NCBI GenBank assembly: GCA_028686345.1
Contig: JAQUCE010000001.1
Coordinates: 1 to 64,000, forward strand
Direction of reading: 5' to 3'
Origin: Kiritimatiellia bacterium
GTDB taxonomy: Bacteria > Verrucomicrobiota > Kiritimatiellia > RFP12 > UBA1067
Length of the DNA: 64,000 nucleotides
The position numbers and the translations under genes were made by a program. Each line of letters starts with the position of its first letter. The stretch's first letter is position 1. Positions 52,315 to 60,136 of the stretch are shown here, piece by piece. Below the pieces are notes generated by a model that had not been told where the DNA came from, searched no databases, and worked only from the letters and a program-made list of their open reading frames with translations.

Positions 52315-55248
52315 ATGCTAGACACCGAGACTAAACGCCGAATTGATACTGCCCGTGACATTCTTGTTGGAAAAGTTCCTGACCCCAAATCCCAGGTTGA
52401 GCAGATCACCATTGCTTTGATCTATAAATTTATGGACGATATGGATGCCGAGTCCGAGGAGCTCGGCGGTAAACGTAAATTTTTCACCGATTCCTTTGCC
52501 CGTTACGGTTGGGCCAAACTCATGGCACCTTCGCTCGGCGGCCATGAGATGCTCGGCCTCTATGGCGAAGGCATTACCAAGATGCCCGAAAATCCCGGCA
52601 TACCGCCGCTCTTCCGCGACATCTTCAAAAACGCCTACCTGCCATATCGCGACCCTGAAACACTCAAGGCCTTTCTCAAGGTCATCGACGAATTCAGCTA
52701 TGATCACAGCGAGCGGCTCGGCGATGCCTTTGAGTATCTCCTCAGTGTCCTCGGCAGCCAGGGCGATGCCGGTCAGTTCCGCACCCCGCGCCATATCATT
52801 GATTTTATGGTCGAAATCCTTGCCCCGCAGAAACACGAGACCATCCTCGACCCTGCCTGCGGCACCGCCGGCTTTCTCATTTCGGCTTGGAAGTATGTGC
52901 TTGCGCACAATACTTCCAAGCCGAAACCCTCACCCCCGGCCCCTCTCCCAGAGGGAGAGGGGAGAAGGCATCATCATCGTGGTGGTTATGATTTCGCTGG
53001 ATTAAAACGCAGGGCCAGAGAGATGCGAGGAAAACAGACGGATGCAGAGGCTTTGTTGTGGGAGTTGCTGCGCGACCGGCAGCTCGTGGGGGCCAAGTTT
53101 CGCCGCCAGCACCAGTTTGGCGATTACATTTGCGACTTTTACTGCAACGATGCCAACCTTGTACTCGAATGTGACGGTGAAATCCACAATTCGCCCAAGC
53201 GGCAGACTCTCGATGCCAGCAGGGACTCTTATCTCGGATCCCAGGGCCTGACTGTTCTCAGATTCCAGAATCAAGACATCTTACATGATCCAACCGTTGT
53301 CCTGGAAAAAATCGCCTCTCATCTTGAATCACAACTCCCCTCTCCCTTTGGGAGAGGGGTCGGGGGTGAGGGTGAGGTCGTCGCCATGCCCGGCGACCTC
53401 TTGAGCCCGGATGAGCGTGGCCGGCTTGCTAAAAACTTTATTGGGTATGATATTTCACCTGACATGGTGCGTTTGTCATTGGTGAATTTGTATCTGCATG
53501 GCTTTGTTGATCCGCACATCTTTGAATACGACACCCTCACATCTGAAGAGCGCTGGAACGAATGCGCTGATATCATCCTCGCCAACCCGCCCTTCATGTC
53601 GCCGAAAGGCGGGATCAAACCCCATAAGCGATTCTCGATTCAGGCCAAGCGCAGCGAGGTTCTCTTTGTTGACTACATGGCCGAGCATCTGACGCCCAAT
53701 GGCCGCGCAGCTATTATTGTGCCGGAGGGTATTATCTTCCAGAGTCAGACAGCCTATAAATCATTGCGCAAGATGCTGGTGGAAAACAGCCTTGTGGCAG
53801 TGGTCTCCCTGCCGGCAGGAGTTTTTCAGCCATACTCCGGTGTAAAAACCAGCATCCTGATTCTCGATAAATCGCTTGCCAAGCAGACACTGGATATCGC
53901 CTTCTTCAGGGTGGAGAACGACGGCTTCGGCCTGGGTGCTCAGCGCCGCGCCATTGAAAAGAACGACCTGCCGCAAGTCCAGGCCGAACTCGCCGCCTAT
54001 CTTCAAGCCCTGCGCGCCCAAGAACCGATTGATACCATCCTTGCCCATGCATCTACGGCCCAGATAGTGCCAAAAGAAAAGATCGCCGCAAATGGCGACT
54101 ACAACCTCAGCGGCGAGCGGTATCGGGAGAGTGCAGTTCATTCCACCCACTTTCCATGGAAAACCATCGAATCCCTTGTTAAGACCATCACACCTCCCGC
54201 CAAAATACATAAAACAGCATTCGGTATTGCCGGGCGATTTCCAATCATCGACCAATCACAGGAGGCCATCGCGGGTTGGACTGACGACGAGAAAACATTG
54301 ATTTATCCTATCAAGCCACTCGTCATTTTCGGCGACCACACCTGCGCAATCAAACTCGTTGAGACTCCGTTTGCGCAAGGAGCTGACGGCATTAAAATTC
54401 TACAAACCATAGACGCGCTGGACCCACGGTTCCTATTCTACGTTCTTCGCGCCAGACCTTTGGAGAGTAGCGGCTATCAGCGTCACTATTCGAAACTCAA
54501 GGAGCATCAGATCCCCCTGCCACCACTGAAGGTGCAGCAAGCGATCGTGGCGGAGATCGAGGGCTACCAAAAAGTCATCAACGGTGCCCGCGCTGTACTC
54601 GACAACTACCGTCCCCAAATCCCTATTCATCCCGACTGGCCGATGGTAGCGCTTGGGCAAGTTTGCATTGTGAATCCGCGCAAGTCTGAATTAGCTGACC
54701 TGGAAGGTTCCACAGTCGTGTCGTTCGTTCCAATGTCTGACATTGGCGAGCACGAGATGTTCTTTTCGCCAAAAGGCACGAAGCGACTAGACGAGGTGAC
54801 TACGAGTTACACCTATTTCAAAGACAATGATGTGCTTTTGGCGAAGGTGACACCATGTTTCGAGAACGGAAAGGCTGGCGTTGCCAACGATCTTGTAAAT
54901 GGGATTGGTTTCGGGTCGAGCGAATTATATGTACTGAGACCGACGGGCGATCTCCTCCCGCAGTGGGTATTTATGTTTGTCGCAACGCCTACATTTCGGG
55001 CGTGGGCTAAACCGCAGATGACGGGAACAGGAGGATTGCAAAGAGTTCCAAGAGTAGTGGTTGAAAAATATAAAATCCCCCTCCCGCCCCTCGCCACACA
55101 GCAAGCCATTGTAGCCGAGATCGAAGCCGAGCAAGCGTTAGTGGCCGCCAACCGCGAACTGATCACCCGCTTTGAAAAGAAGATTCAAGCCACCCTCGCC
55201 CGTGTTTGGGGTGAGGAAGATGTGAATTCGATTATATCAACCGAGTAA
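52315..55248 (+). CDS. hsdM: Type I methylase-specificity fusion (HsdM-HsdS) with inserted DUF559 nuclease domain
   Basis: A 977-aa fusion that would methylate adenine and recognise the target for the hsdR system. The N-terminal HsdM part has a helical domain (residues 1-160), AdoMet motif I DPACGTAGF (179-187) and catalytic NPPF (424-427). Between them, residues about 203-357 are foreign: a DUF559/Vsr-like nuclease domain (226-338) with D274 in CDFY, E285/D287 in LECDGEIH and the RD.YL...G..VLRF.N.D tail. It is flanked by 36-bp inverted repeats that are themselves translated (PSPPAPLPEGEG and LPSPFGRGVGGEG). The HsdS part (about 610-977) contains two target-recognition half-domains, each ending in a conserved helix (IPLPPL..QQAIVAEIE). 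No frameshift is present. Confidence 0.9.
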   Translation: MLDTETKRRIDTARDILVGKVPDPKSQVEQITIALIYKFMDDMDAESEELGGKRKFFTDSFARYGWAKLMAPSLGGHEMLGLYGEGITKMPENPGIPPLFRDIFKNAYLPYRDPETLKAFLKVIDEFSYDHSERLGDAFEYLLSVLGSQGDAGQFRTPRHIIDFMVEILAPQKHETILDPACGTAGFLISAWKYVLAHNTSKPKPSPPAPLPEGEGRRHHHRGGYDFAGLKRRAREMRGKQTDAEALLWELLRDRQLVGAKFRRQHQFGDYICDFYCNDANLVLECDGEIHNSPKRQTLDASRDSYLGSQGLTVLRFQNQDILHDPTVVLEKIASHLESQLPSPFGRGVGGEGEVVAMPGDLLSPDERGRLAKNFIGYDISPDMVRLSLVNLYLHGFVDPHIFEYDTLTSEERWNECADIILANPPFMSPKGGIKPHKRFSIQAKRSEVLFVDYMAEHLTPNGRAAIIVPEGIIFQSQTAYKSLRKMLVENSLVAVVSLPAGVFQPYSGVKTSILILDKSLAKQTLDIAFFRVENDGFGLGAQRRAIEKNDLPQVQAELAAYLQALRAQEPIDTILAHASTAQIVPKEKIAANGDYNLSGERYRESAVHSTHFPWKTIESLVKTITPPAKIHKTAFGIAGRFPIIDQSQEAIAGWTDDEKTLIYPIKPLVIFGDHTCAIKLVETPFAQGADGIKILQTIDALDPRFLFYVLRARPLESSGYQRHYSKLKEHQIPLPPLKVQQAIVAEIEGYQKVINGARAVLDNYRPQIPIHPDWPMVALGQVCIVNPRKSELADLEGSTVVSFVPMSDIGEHEMFFSPKGTKRLDEVTTSYTYFKDNDVLLAKVTPCFENGKAGVANDLVNGIGFGSSELYVLRPTGDLLPQWVFMFVATPTFRAWAKPQMTGTGGLQRVPRVVVEKYKIPLPPLATQQAIVAEIEAEQALVAANRELITRFEKKIQATLARVWGEEDVNSIISTE
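52927..52962 (+). repeat. Left inverted repeat of the DUF559 element
   Basis: 36 bp beginning CCCTCACCCCCGGCCCC, containing a hairpin CCCTCTCCC-AGA-GGGAGAGGG. Its reverse complement is at 53337-53372. Confidence 0.9.
53337..53372 (-). repeat. Right inverted repeat of the DUF559 element
   Basis: Reverse-complement copy of 52927-52962 with two differences (CGG/CGA and AGA/AAA, read on the minus strand). Confidence 0.9.
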
Positions 55249-55253
55249 TTATT

Positions 55254-56679
55254 ATGACTGCAAACCAAGCTTTAATCCAAGGTAGTTTTTTTGAAGATGA
55301 GTATCTTGTTCGGACGCTGGGGGCACTAGCGCACAATCCGGTTTATGCATGATCCAAGTTTTAAGGTTATAATAAATGGCAAAACGATACCTCTTGATGA
55401 ACATAAAGGATTATTAGACTCCAAAGAAATTTTCACAAAAGATGGCATAAAATTAAAAATGTATTTTCTAGACTCACTGATTGCGGGTAAAAAAACCTTA
55501 TATCAGGGGGTTGCTTTTTGGCAGAGTGGCCGTCTCGTCGGCGAACCGTCATGGATTTTAGGGGATGAAAATTTGATAGATGGTCGGACGAGACTTGCCA
55601 AGCGATATACACTTGTAGTGTCATCCGATGATTTGGCCGAATATATCAACGAAGACTGGACGGGCTTTCGAAAAAACTGCAATCTAAAATCGCTATATGC
55701 GGCAGTAGAAGAGTACGCTGAATCAGAGTTTTCGAAGTTGATAGCCGGACAGTTGGACTCAATAAAAGCAGATGTTCATGAAGAGTTTAAATCTGAAATT
55801 GCTACACTTTCTCAGTTGGGGCGTTTTGAGGTTGATGAGGCTATACAGATAATAGCCTGCAAGCACCCTACCGCACGACCTGAATCAATGAGCATTGCAG
55901 TGGATGCTGTCATCAATATGCAAAAAACTCGTGCCGGAATTGAACTGCTCCATAAGTTAGCTACATTTTCTCGGGATGATATAGAAGGACTAAATAAATT
56001 ATTGGCCCAATGGTCGGTTAAAGATGCCCTTTGCGTTTTAGAGGAAATTGACCGGCGGATTTCAACGATTGAAGCTATTCGTAAGCTTTCAGGGGATACC
56101 TTTGTTGATGAACTTAGAGTTCTTCATCCTTTGGTCACAGCTTCAAGATGGTTGTTCGGTCCTGAATTTGACTCTCCTGAATATGTATCCAACCGACAAT
56201 TACAAACTGTCGCAAAAGAATTATTTAAGCGTAAAGACGGGAAGGATATTTTTTTGAATCCCAAAAAGCGTCCTGACTTGGTCGTGCTTGAAAAACATAC
56301 GGTTGGTCTTACAGGAACCGAGTCTTTTGGTTCTGATAAAGGACTTTCAGCTGTTACGAATGTGCTGTTGGTTGAACTAAAGCGCGGTGGTTCCGAACTT
56401 TCAAGGAGTGAACGTAATCAATTGCAGGGCTATCTTGAGGATTTACGCGGTTCAGGGGTCGTTGGAGGAGACCCATATATTAACGCATATCTAGTTTGGA
56501 TGAAGGTTGAAAAAGGTGGCCTATCTGGATCAAGAGTAACTGACCCTAATGATGATAAAAAAGAAATCGGTAAAATCTCAATTGTTTCTTTTGCGCAACT
56601 CGTGGATACAGCGGAAAAAAGATCTCAAGAAATCCGCTTGCCATATAGGGACGGTTGTTGTATCTTATTATTCACTTAA
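55254..56679 (+). pseudogene. GHKL ATPase / PD-(D/E)XK nuclease gene with internal deletion
   Basis: An ATG at 55254, 5 nt after the hsdMS stop, opens 32 codons ending EDEYLVRTLGALAHNPVYA. That is the first helix of GHKL (Hsp90/MutL-type) ATPases, normally continuing LTELVANAWDA. Here a stop follows at once, and a second frame (ATG 55345, 444 aa) picks up at MHDPSFKVIINGKTIPLDEHKG, so the ATP-binding core has been lost with a frameshift. The remaining 444 aa include a transducer-like part and a C-terminal nuclease pattern: PD at 310-311, E344-x-K346 (LLVELKRG) and NQLQGYLEDL. It was probably the third gene of the hsd operon. The 444-aa frame could still be translated as a nuclease without its ATPase. 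Confidence 0.7.
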
Positions 56680-56711
56680 ATAAATGTATCTTATTTGAAA
56701 TTGGATGCCTT

Positions 56712-57041
56712 ATGATTGCGAAGTCGCAAGAAAACTGGGAAGTCGGAGAAAGGTGTTTGTTGAATGGCGAGTTGAATGCTGCGGCAAATCGGTTGTATTA
56801 TGCCGTGTTTCAGGCAGTTCTAGGATGGGCTCGTTTTGCGAATAAGAGTTTTGATGAAAAGAATGGTATTCATTCGGCCATGTATAGATTCGTTGCTAAT
56901 GAGGGTAAGAGTAAAGTCGTTTACGGAAAAAATCTGATTAAACTAAGGACTTTAAGAGAAACGGCGGATTATGCGCCAGAATCGCCTCACAGACATAAAA
57001 TAGAAGAAGTTCTGAATACGTCTAAAGAAATGATGGAGTAG
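56712..57041 (+). CDS. HEPN-domain protein
   Basis: A 109-aa helical protein of the HEPN superfamily, many of which are RNA-cleaving toxins. It shows the first helix pair (SQENWEVGERCLLNGELNAAANRLYYAVFQAVLGWARF) with the ANRLYYAVF motif and the late REtADYAPESPHRHK segment. A clear R-x4-6-H catalytic motif is not obvious. The ATG at 56712 is chosen by alignment to the family start; an upstream frame from 56655 overlaps the preceding gene's end. No MNT nucleotidyltransferase, the usual partner, is adjacent; a protein of unknown type follows 37 nt later. Confidence 0.72.
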   Translation: MIAKSQENWEVGERCLLNGELNAAANRLYYAVFQAVLGWARFANKSFDEKNGIHSAMYRFVANEGKSKVVYGKNLIKLRTLRETADYAPESPHRHKIEEVLNTSKEMME

Positions 57042-57078
57042 TATTTAAAAAAGGGCCAACACCGGAAGGAACAATAAG

Positions 57079-57495
57079 ATGGGTACAACAATTGACATAA
57101 CGAAGGAGATCACAAAGTATCTAAGTTGTGAATTACCTCAGTTCCCGGTAATGGTTAGTGAATCGCCTGAAGACTCTATGGCATTATGGGTTCAAGTTTT
57201 TTGTGTAACGTCAGACCAAGAAGAGCTAGTGGAAGAGACGATTTTTAATGCGCAAGAAAAGTTTTATCCAACTGGGGAGATAATGTTTCTCCCTATGGTT
57301 AAGAGTCTGGCAATCACAAAACAATACTATCCTGAACATTTGCCAACGAAGTCGGTTGCCAGCCAGATAGCAACACCTATTGATTTGTTAAAAATAACAT
57401 CGGCAATCTCCGCAGAATGGTCAATGCTAAATTCTGCAACACAAAGTGAGGCGATCGTTACAGATAAAGACGGAAACTTCAAGTTTGCAGCCTAG
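57079..57495 (+). CDS. Hypothetical protein downstream of the HEPN gene
   Basis: A 138-aa acidic, probably cytoplasmic protein (MGTTIDITKEITKYLSCELP...). No membrane segment, signal or recognised motif. Predicted alternation of strands (MALWVQVFCVTS, EIMFLPMVKSLAIT) and a helical C-terminus. CCGGAAGGAACAATAAG supplies a ribosome site ahead of the ATG. Position directly after a HEPN gene suggests a cognate antitoxin or partner, but this rests on position alone. Confidence 0.6.
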   Translation: MGTTIDITKEITKYLSCELPQFPVMVSESPEDSMALWVQVFCVTSDQEELVEETIFNAQEKFYPTGEIMFLPMVKSLAITKQYYPEHLPTKSVASQIATPIDLLKITSAISAEWSMLNSATQSEAIVTDKDGNFKFAA

Positions 57496-57727
57496 CTAGC
57501 GGCGAGAAAGGTCAAATCATGAAAATCGCTTAACTTTCCGAAGATGATCTATGACATCCCTTTGGGAACTCGGCATCGCTTTGGATGGGATTGCAGATGG
57601 ACTATGATCTTGATATTGCAGAAGACAACCTTGCCGTTGTCCACAGAGAAAGTTATAGTTGCAATCTGAAATAAATAATTGTAAAATGTTTTACAAATTA
57701 GCTGGACAGTCTAGACAGGGGATTATT
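57496..57727. other. Intergenic region with possible gene remnant
   Basis: After the hypothetical gene a short frame (MKIA, stop, LSEDDL...) suggests the interrupted start of a lost small gene near 57519. The rest is AT-rich leader DNA ending in a palindrome and the antitoxin start. Confidence 0.35.
57679..57696. promoter_or_regulatory. Likely operator of the toxin-antitoxin pair
   Basis: Perfect inverted repeat TTGTAAAA-TG-TTTTACAA, 32 nt before the antitoxin ATG. Phd/YefM antitoxins typically bind such a palindrome to autorepress their operon. Assignment is by position and symmetry. Confidence 0.5.
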
Positions 57728-57970
57728 ATGACATGGCAAATTCAGGAAGCAAAAAATAAGTTGAGCGAGGTTGTTGATAAAACTTTGCATGATGGTCCGC
57801 AGGTAATTACCCGTCGCGGTCAGAAGGTGGTTATTATGATGTCCATTCAGGATTACGAAAGTATGTTTCCACAACAGAAGAAACTCGGTGATTTTTTGCG
57901 GGATTCTCCGTTGAGTGAACTAAAAATAGAGCGCGATAAAGATACAACTTTACGGGAGGTTGACCTATGA
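57728..57970 (+). CDS. Phd/YefM-family antitoxin
   Basis: An 80-aa DNA-binding antitoxin. The N-terminal Phd fold is clear: MTWQIQEAKNKLSEVVDKTLHDGPQVITRRGQKVVIMMSIQDYE (the W.l.eAK..ls.l.......P..ItrrG...vvl.s..dye pattern). The C-terminal 35 residues are the flexible toxin-neutralising tail (LGDFLRDSPLSELKIERDKD). The ATG at 57728 is favoured over an upstream frame that would start within the operator region. It overlaps the toxin gene by 4 nt (ATGA). Confidence 0.9.
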   Translation: MTWQIQEAKNKLSEVVDKTLHDGPQVITRRGQKVVIMMSIQDYESMFPQQKKLGDFLRDSPLSELKIERDKDTTLREVDL

Positions 57971-58386
57971 CATATCTTATTGATACATGTGTCATATCGG
58001 AGTTCACGAAAAAGTCACCCAGCCAGAAGGTGATCCGCTTTCTAAATAACATGAATGACATTGATGTTGCAATAAGCGTTATTACAATAGGTGAAATAAA
58101 GAGTGGAGTTGTGTGTGTCAGTGATGAAAGAAAAAGAGATAGGCTTGAGAGATGGTTTAACGAAGAACTGTTGCTCAGGTTCAAAGGCCGGACAATCTCA
58201 ATTGATGCGGAGACAATGCTTACCTGGGGGGGGATGGTATCGAAACTCAAGACCAGAGGTATAACTCTGCCTGTTATGGGCTCTCTTCTTGCTGCTCAAT
58301 GCAAGCAACACAAGCTTTGTATAATCACACGCAACGTCAAGGATTTTGAGAAGACGGAGATATCCGTGGTGAATCCATGGCTGTAG
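57967..58386 (+). CDS. PIN-domain toxin (VapC family)
   Basis: A 139-aa PIN-domain ribonuclease, toxin of the pair with the Phd-type antitoxin. It begins MTYLIDTCVISEFTKKSPS (first Asp in LIDTCVISE), has the acidic residue in ISVITIGEIKSGV (Glu) and the late Asp in ITRNVKDFEK, matching the PIN active site. Members usually cleave tRNA or rRNA. Length and motifs look intact. The operon lies in the AT-rich part of the island. Confidence 0.92.
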   Translation: MTYLIDTCVISEFTKKSPSQKVIRFLNNMNDIDVAISVITIGEIKSGVVCVSDERKRDRLERWFNEELLLRFKGRTISIDAETMLTWGGMVSKLKTRGITLPVMGSLLAAQCKQHKLCIITRNVKDFEKTEISVVNPWL

Positions 58387-58457
58387 GACGGTTGCAGGAA
58401 TGCTTCGCGACGTCAAACCTAACAATAGAATATAGTGGTTGGCGGTGCTTGTCCGGC

Positions 58458-58474
58458 GTAGCCCCGCTAGCGGG
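58458..58474 (+). repeat. REP-like hairpin, family 6
   Basis: GTAG followed by a perfect 12-bp palindrome CCCGCTAGCGGG. Single copy in the window. Confidence 0.5.
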
Positions 58475-58525
58475 ACGACTTGTCCGGGCGTACCTTTGGC
58501 GAACAAACACCCCGGTGCTCACAAA

Positions 58526-58548
58526 TTGCTTCTAAGAAGCAACTCTAC
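58526..58548 (-). repeat. REP-like hairpin, family 5
   Basis: On the minus strand GTAG then a TTGCTTC/GAAGCAA stem. It is the inverted counterpart of 4559-4582, with further similarity on both sides. Confidence 0.65.
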
Positions 58549-58852
58549 ACCCCAGGGCGCGCCTTTCATGGACTAAACCCGAATCCTCGTCGGCCTTGTT
58601 TTCAGCACTGCCGACGGGGACGTGTGCGCTCCCAGCGACGTGTGCGCTCCCAGGGACGTGTGCGTTATTCGGCACATTCGTATCTTGCCTGGCTTTGGAT
58701 TAAGGAAGTGTAAAATTGGCTTCAAAAGCTCGAATCGCTTTTAATCTGTAAAATTTATTCAATTTACGCATAATCAGCTTGGTTTACATCGTAAAATGAC
58801 ATACAATAAAGCATTAAAAGTTTTAATTTTTTAACAGCTAGGATGTTGACAT

Positions 58853-60079
58853 ATGATAAAAAAAATATTGATTTTAGTGCCAGCTCTTGCTCTGGCAGTT
58901 GTGGCGGGCGCAGGTGACTGGACGCAGTGGCGAGGCTCCAACCGCGATCTGTTGATTAAAGATGAGGCGGTTGCTGCAAGCTGGCCAATTGATGGCCCTA
59001 AACAGCTCTGGCAGATTGATCTGGAGGGTGATGGTTATGCTGCGCCGATTGTTGTGGCAGGTAAGATCTATATCACCGGGTGTGTTGGCGACAAGAAAGA
59101 GCGCAAGGGGATGATTTACTCTCTGAATGCGCGTGACGGGTCGATTATCTGGGAGAGAGAGTATGGTCCGGAGTGGGGGCAAAGCTATGAACGGGCCCGC
59201 ACAACTCCGACCTATCTGGATGGCAAGCTCTATATCATCAGCGGTCTTGGCGGGGTGGTCTGCCTGGATGCTGCGAAGGGCTCGATTCTCTGGTCAGTTG
59301 ATTCACACAAGGAATTTGGCGGCAAGAACATTACCTGGGGCATTGCCGAGAATCCGCTGATCTATGACGGAAAATTGATCTGCCAGCCCGGCGGTGACGG
59401 GGCTGCGGTTGTGGCGCTTGATATCAAAACAGGTAAGACGATCTGGAAAAGTACGGAGCTGAGTGAAAAGAGCGCGTACTGCTCACCTGACCTGCTGACC
59501 ATTAACGGGCGCAAGCAACTGGTCACCATGCTTGAGGATCATGTGGTTGGCTTGGAGCCTGCCACCGGCAAAGTGCTCTGGAAACATGCCCATCGCAATA
59601 AGCACGCGGTTCACCCCAACACGCCGGTTTCCGCTGGCAAGGATCGGGTGTTCGTCTCATCGGGCTACAAATATGGCGCTGAGGTGCTGGAGATCAACGG
59701 GGGCGAGGTCAAGCAGCTCTGGCAGGATAAGTCGGTTGACAACCATTTTCAGGGGGTCGCCTTTTACAAAGGTCGTATCTTCACCTCTGGCGGCAACAAG
59801 TTCTGGTGTTTGGACCCTGCGAGCGGCAAAGCGGTCTACACAGTGAATGAGGCCAGGAAAACCTCGTTTTGCATCCTGAAAGATGACATGATGATCACCT
59901 ACGATGAACATGGCGGTCAGGTTTTGCTGCTCAAGGCCGATGAAAACAAATATGAGATTAAAGGCTCTTTCAAGATCACTTACGGTAATGACGCGCATTG
60001 GTCATCCCCGGTGGTTTCCGGCGGCGTTATGTATCTGCGCCGCGGCAAGGGGCTGGCGGCGTTCGCAGTGGGAGGTTGA
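58853..60079 (+). CDS. Exported PQQ-type beta-propeller protein
   Basis: A 408-aa periplasmic or secreted protein with a signal peptide (MIKKILILVPALALAVVAGAG) followed by WTQWRGSNRDLLIKDEAVAASWP, the usual start of PQQ-like (pyrrolo-quinoline quinone) repeat proteins of PVC bacteria. Propeller blades recur as DGKLYIISGLGGVVCLDAAKGSILWSVD, VVALDIKTGKTIWKS and VVGLEPATGKVLWKH. It lacks dehydrogenase active-site features, so a binding or scaffold role is more likely than quinoprotein catalysis. An SSS-family symporter gene follows 57 nt later and could be co-expressed. Confidence 0.87.
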   Translation: MIKKILILVPALALAVVAGAGDWTQWRGSNRDLLIKDEAVAASWPIDGPKQLWQIDLEGDGYAAPIVVAGKIYITGCVGDKKERKGMIYSLNARDGSIIWEREYGPEWGQSYERARTTPTYLDGKLYIISGLGGVVCLDAAKGSILWSVDSHKEFGGKNITWGIAENPLIYDGKLICQPGGDGAAVVALDIKTGKTIWKSTELSEKSAYCSPDLLTINGRKQLVTMLEDHVVGLEPATGKVLWKHAHRNKHAVHPNTPVSAGKDRVFVSSGYKYGAEVLEINGGEVKQLWQDKSVDNHFQGVAFYKGRIFTSGGNKFWCLDPASGKAVYTVNEARKTSFCILKDDMMITYDEHGGQVLLLKADENKYEIKGSFKITYGNDAHWSSPVVSGGVMYLRRGKGLAAFAVGG

Positions 60080-60136
60080 AGCCGGGATTACTTTGGGCTG
60101 TGTTTTGCTTTGTTAACAAAAGATAAGGAGTGAGGA

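Larger units (their letters stand above)
52927..53372 (+). mobile_element. DUF559 element inserted in frame in hsdM
   Basis: A 446-bp segment delimited by 36-bp inverted repeats (52927-52962 and 53337-53372; two mismatches between arms). Each repeat is itself a hairpin with stem CCCCTCTCCC/GGGAGAGGGG. Between them lies a complete DUF559 nuclease domain in the hsdM frame. HsdM homologs pass directly from the helix after motif I (AWKYVLAHNT) to GDLLSPDERGRLAKNFIGYDI. Total length plus flanks preserves the frame, so the host protein may still fold with the insert as an extra domain. Confidence 0.75.
58387..58852. repeat. Intergenic region with repeats
   Basis: No gene is supported over about 465 bp. 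It holds a GTAG-footed palindrome (58458-58474), an inverted copy of the GTTGCTTC hairpin block (58526-58548), and GACGTGTGCGCTCCCAGG units of 20 bp (about 58618-58665). AT-rich DNA follows as leader of the next gene. Confidence 0.6.

Noticed and set aside
52927..53372. Intein in HsdM
   Set aside because: No Cys/Ser at the N-splice junction, no HN-Cys/Ser/Thr at the C-terminal junction and no Hedgehog/intein blocks; the segment is a DUF559 domain between inverted repeats.
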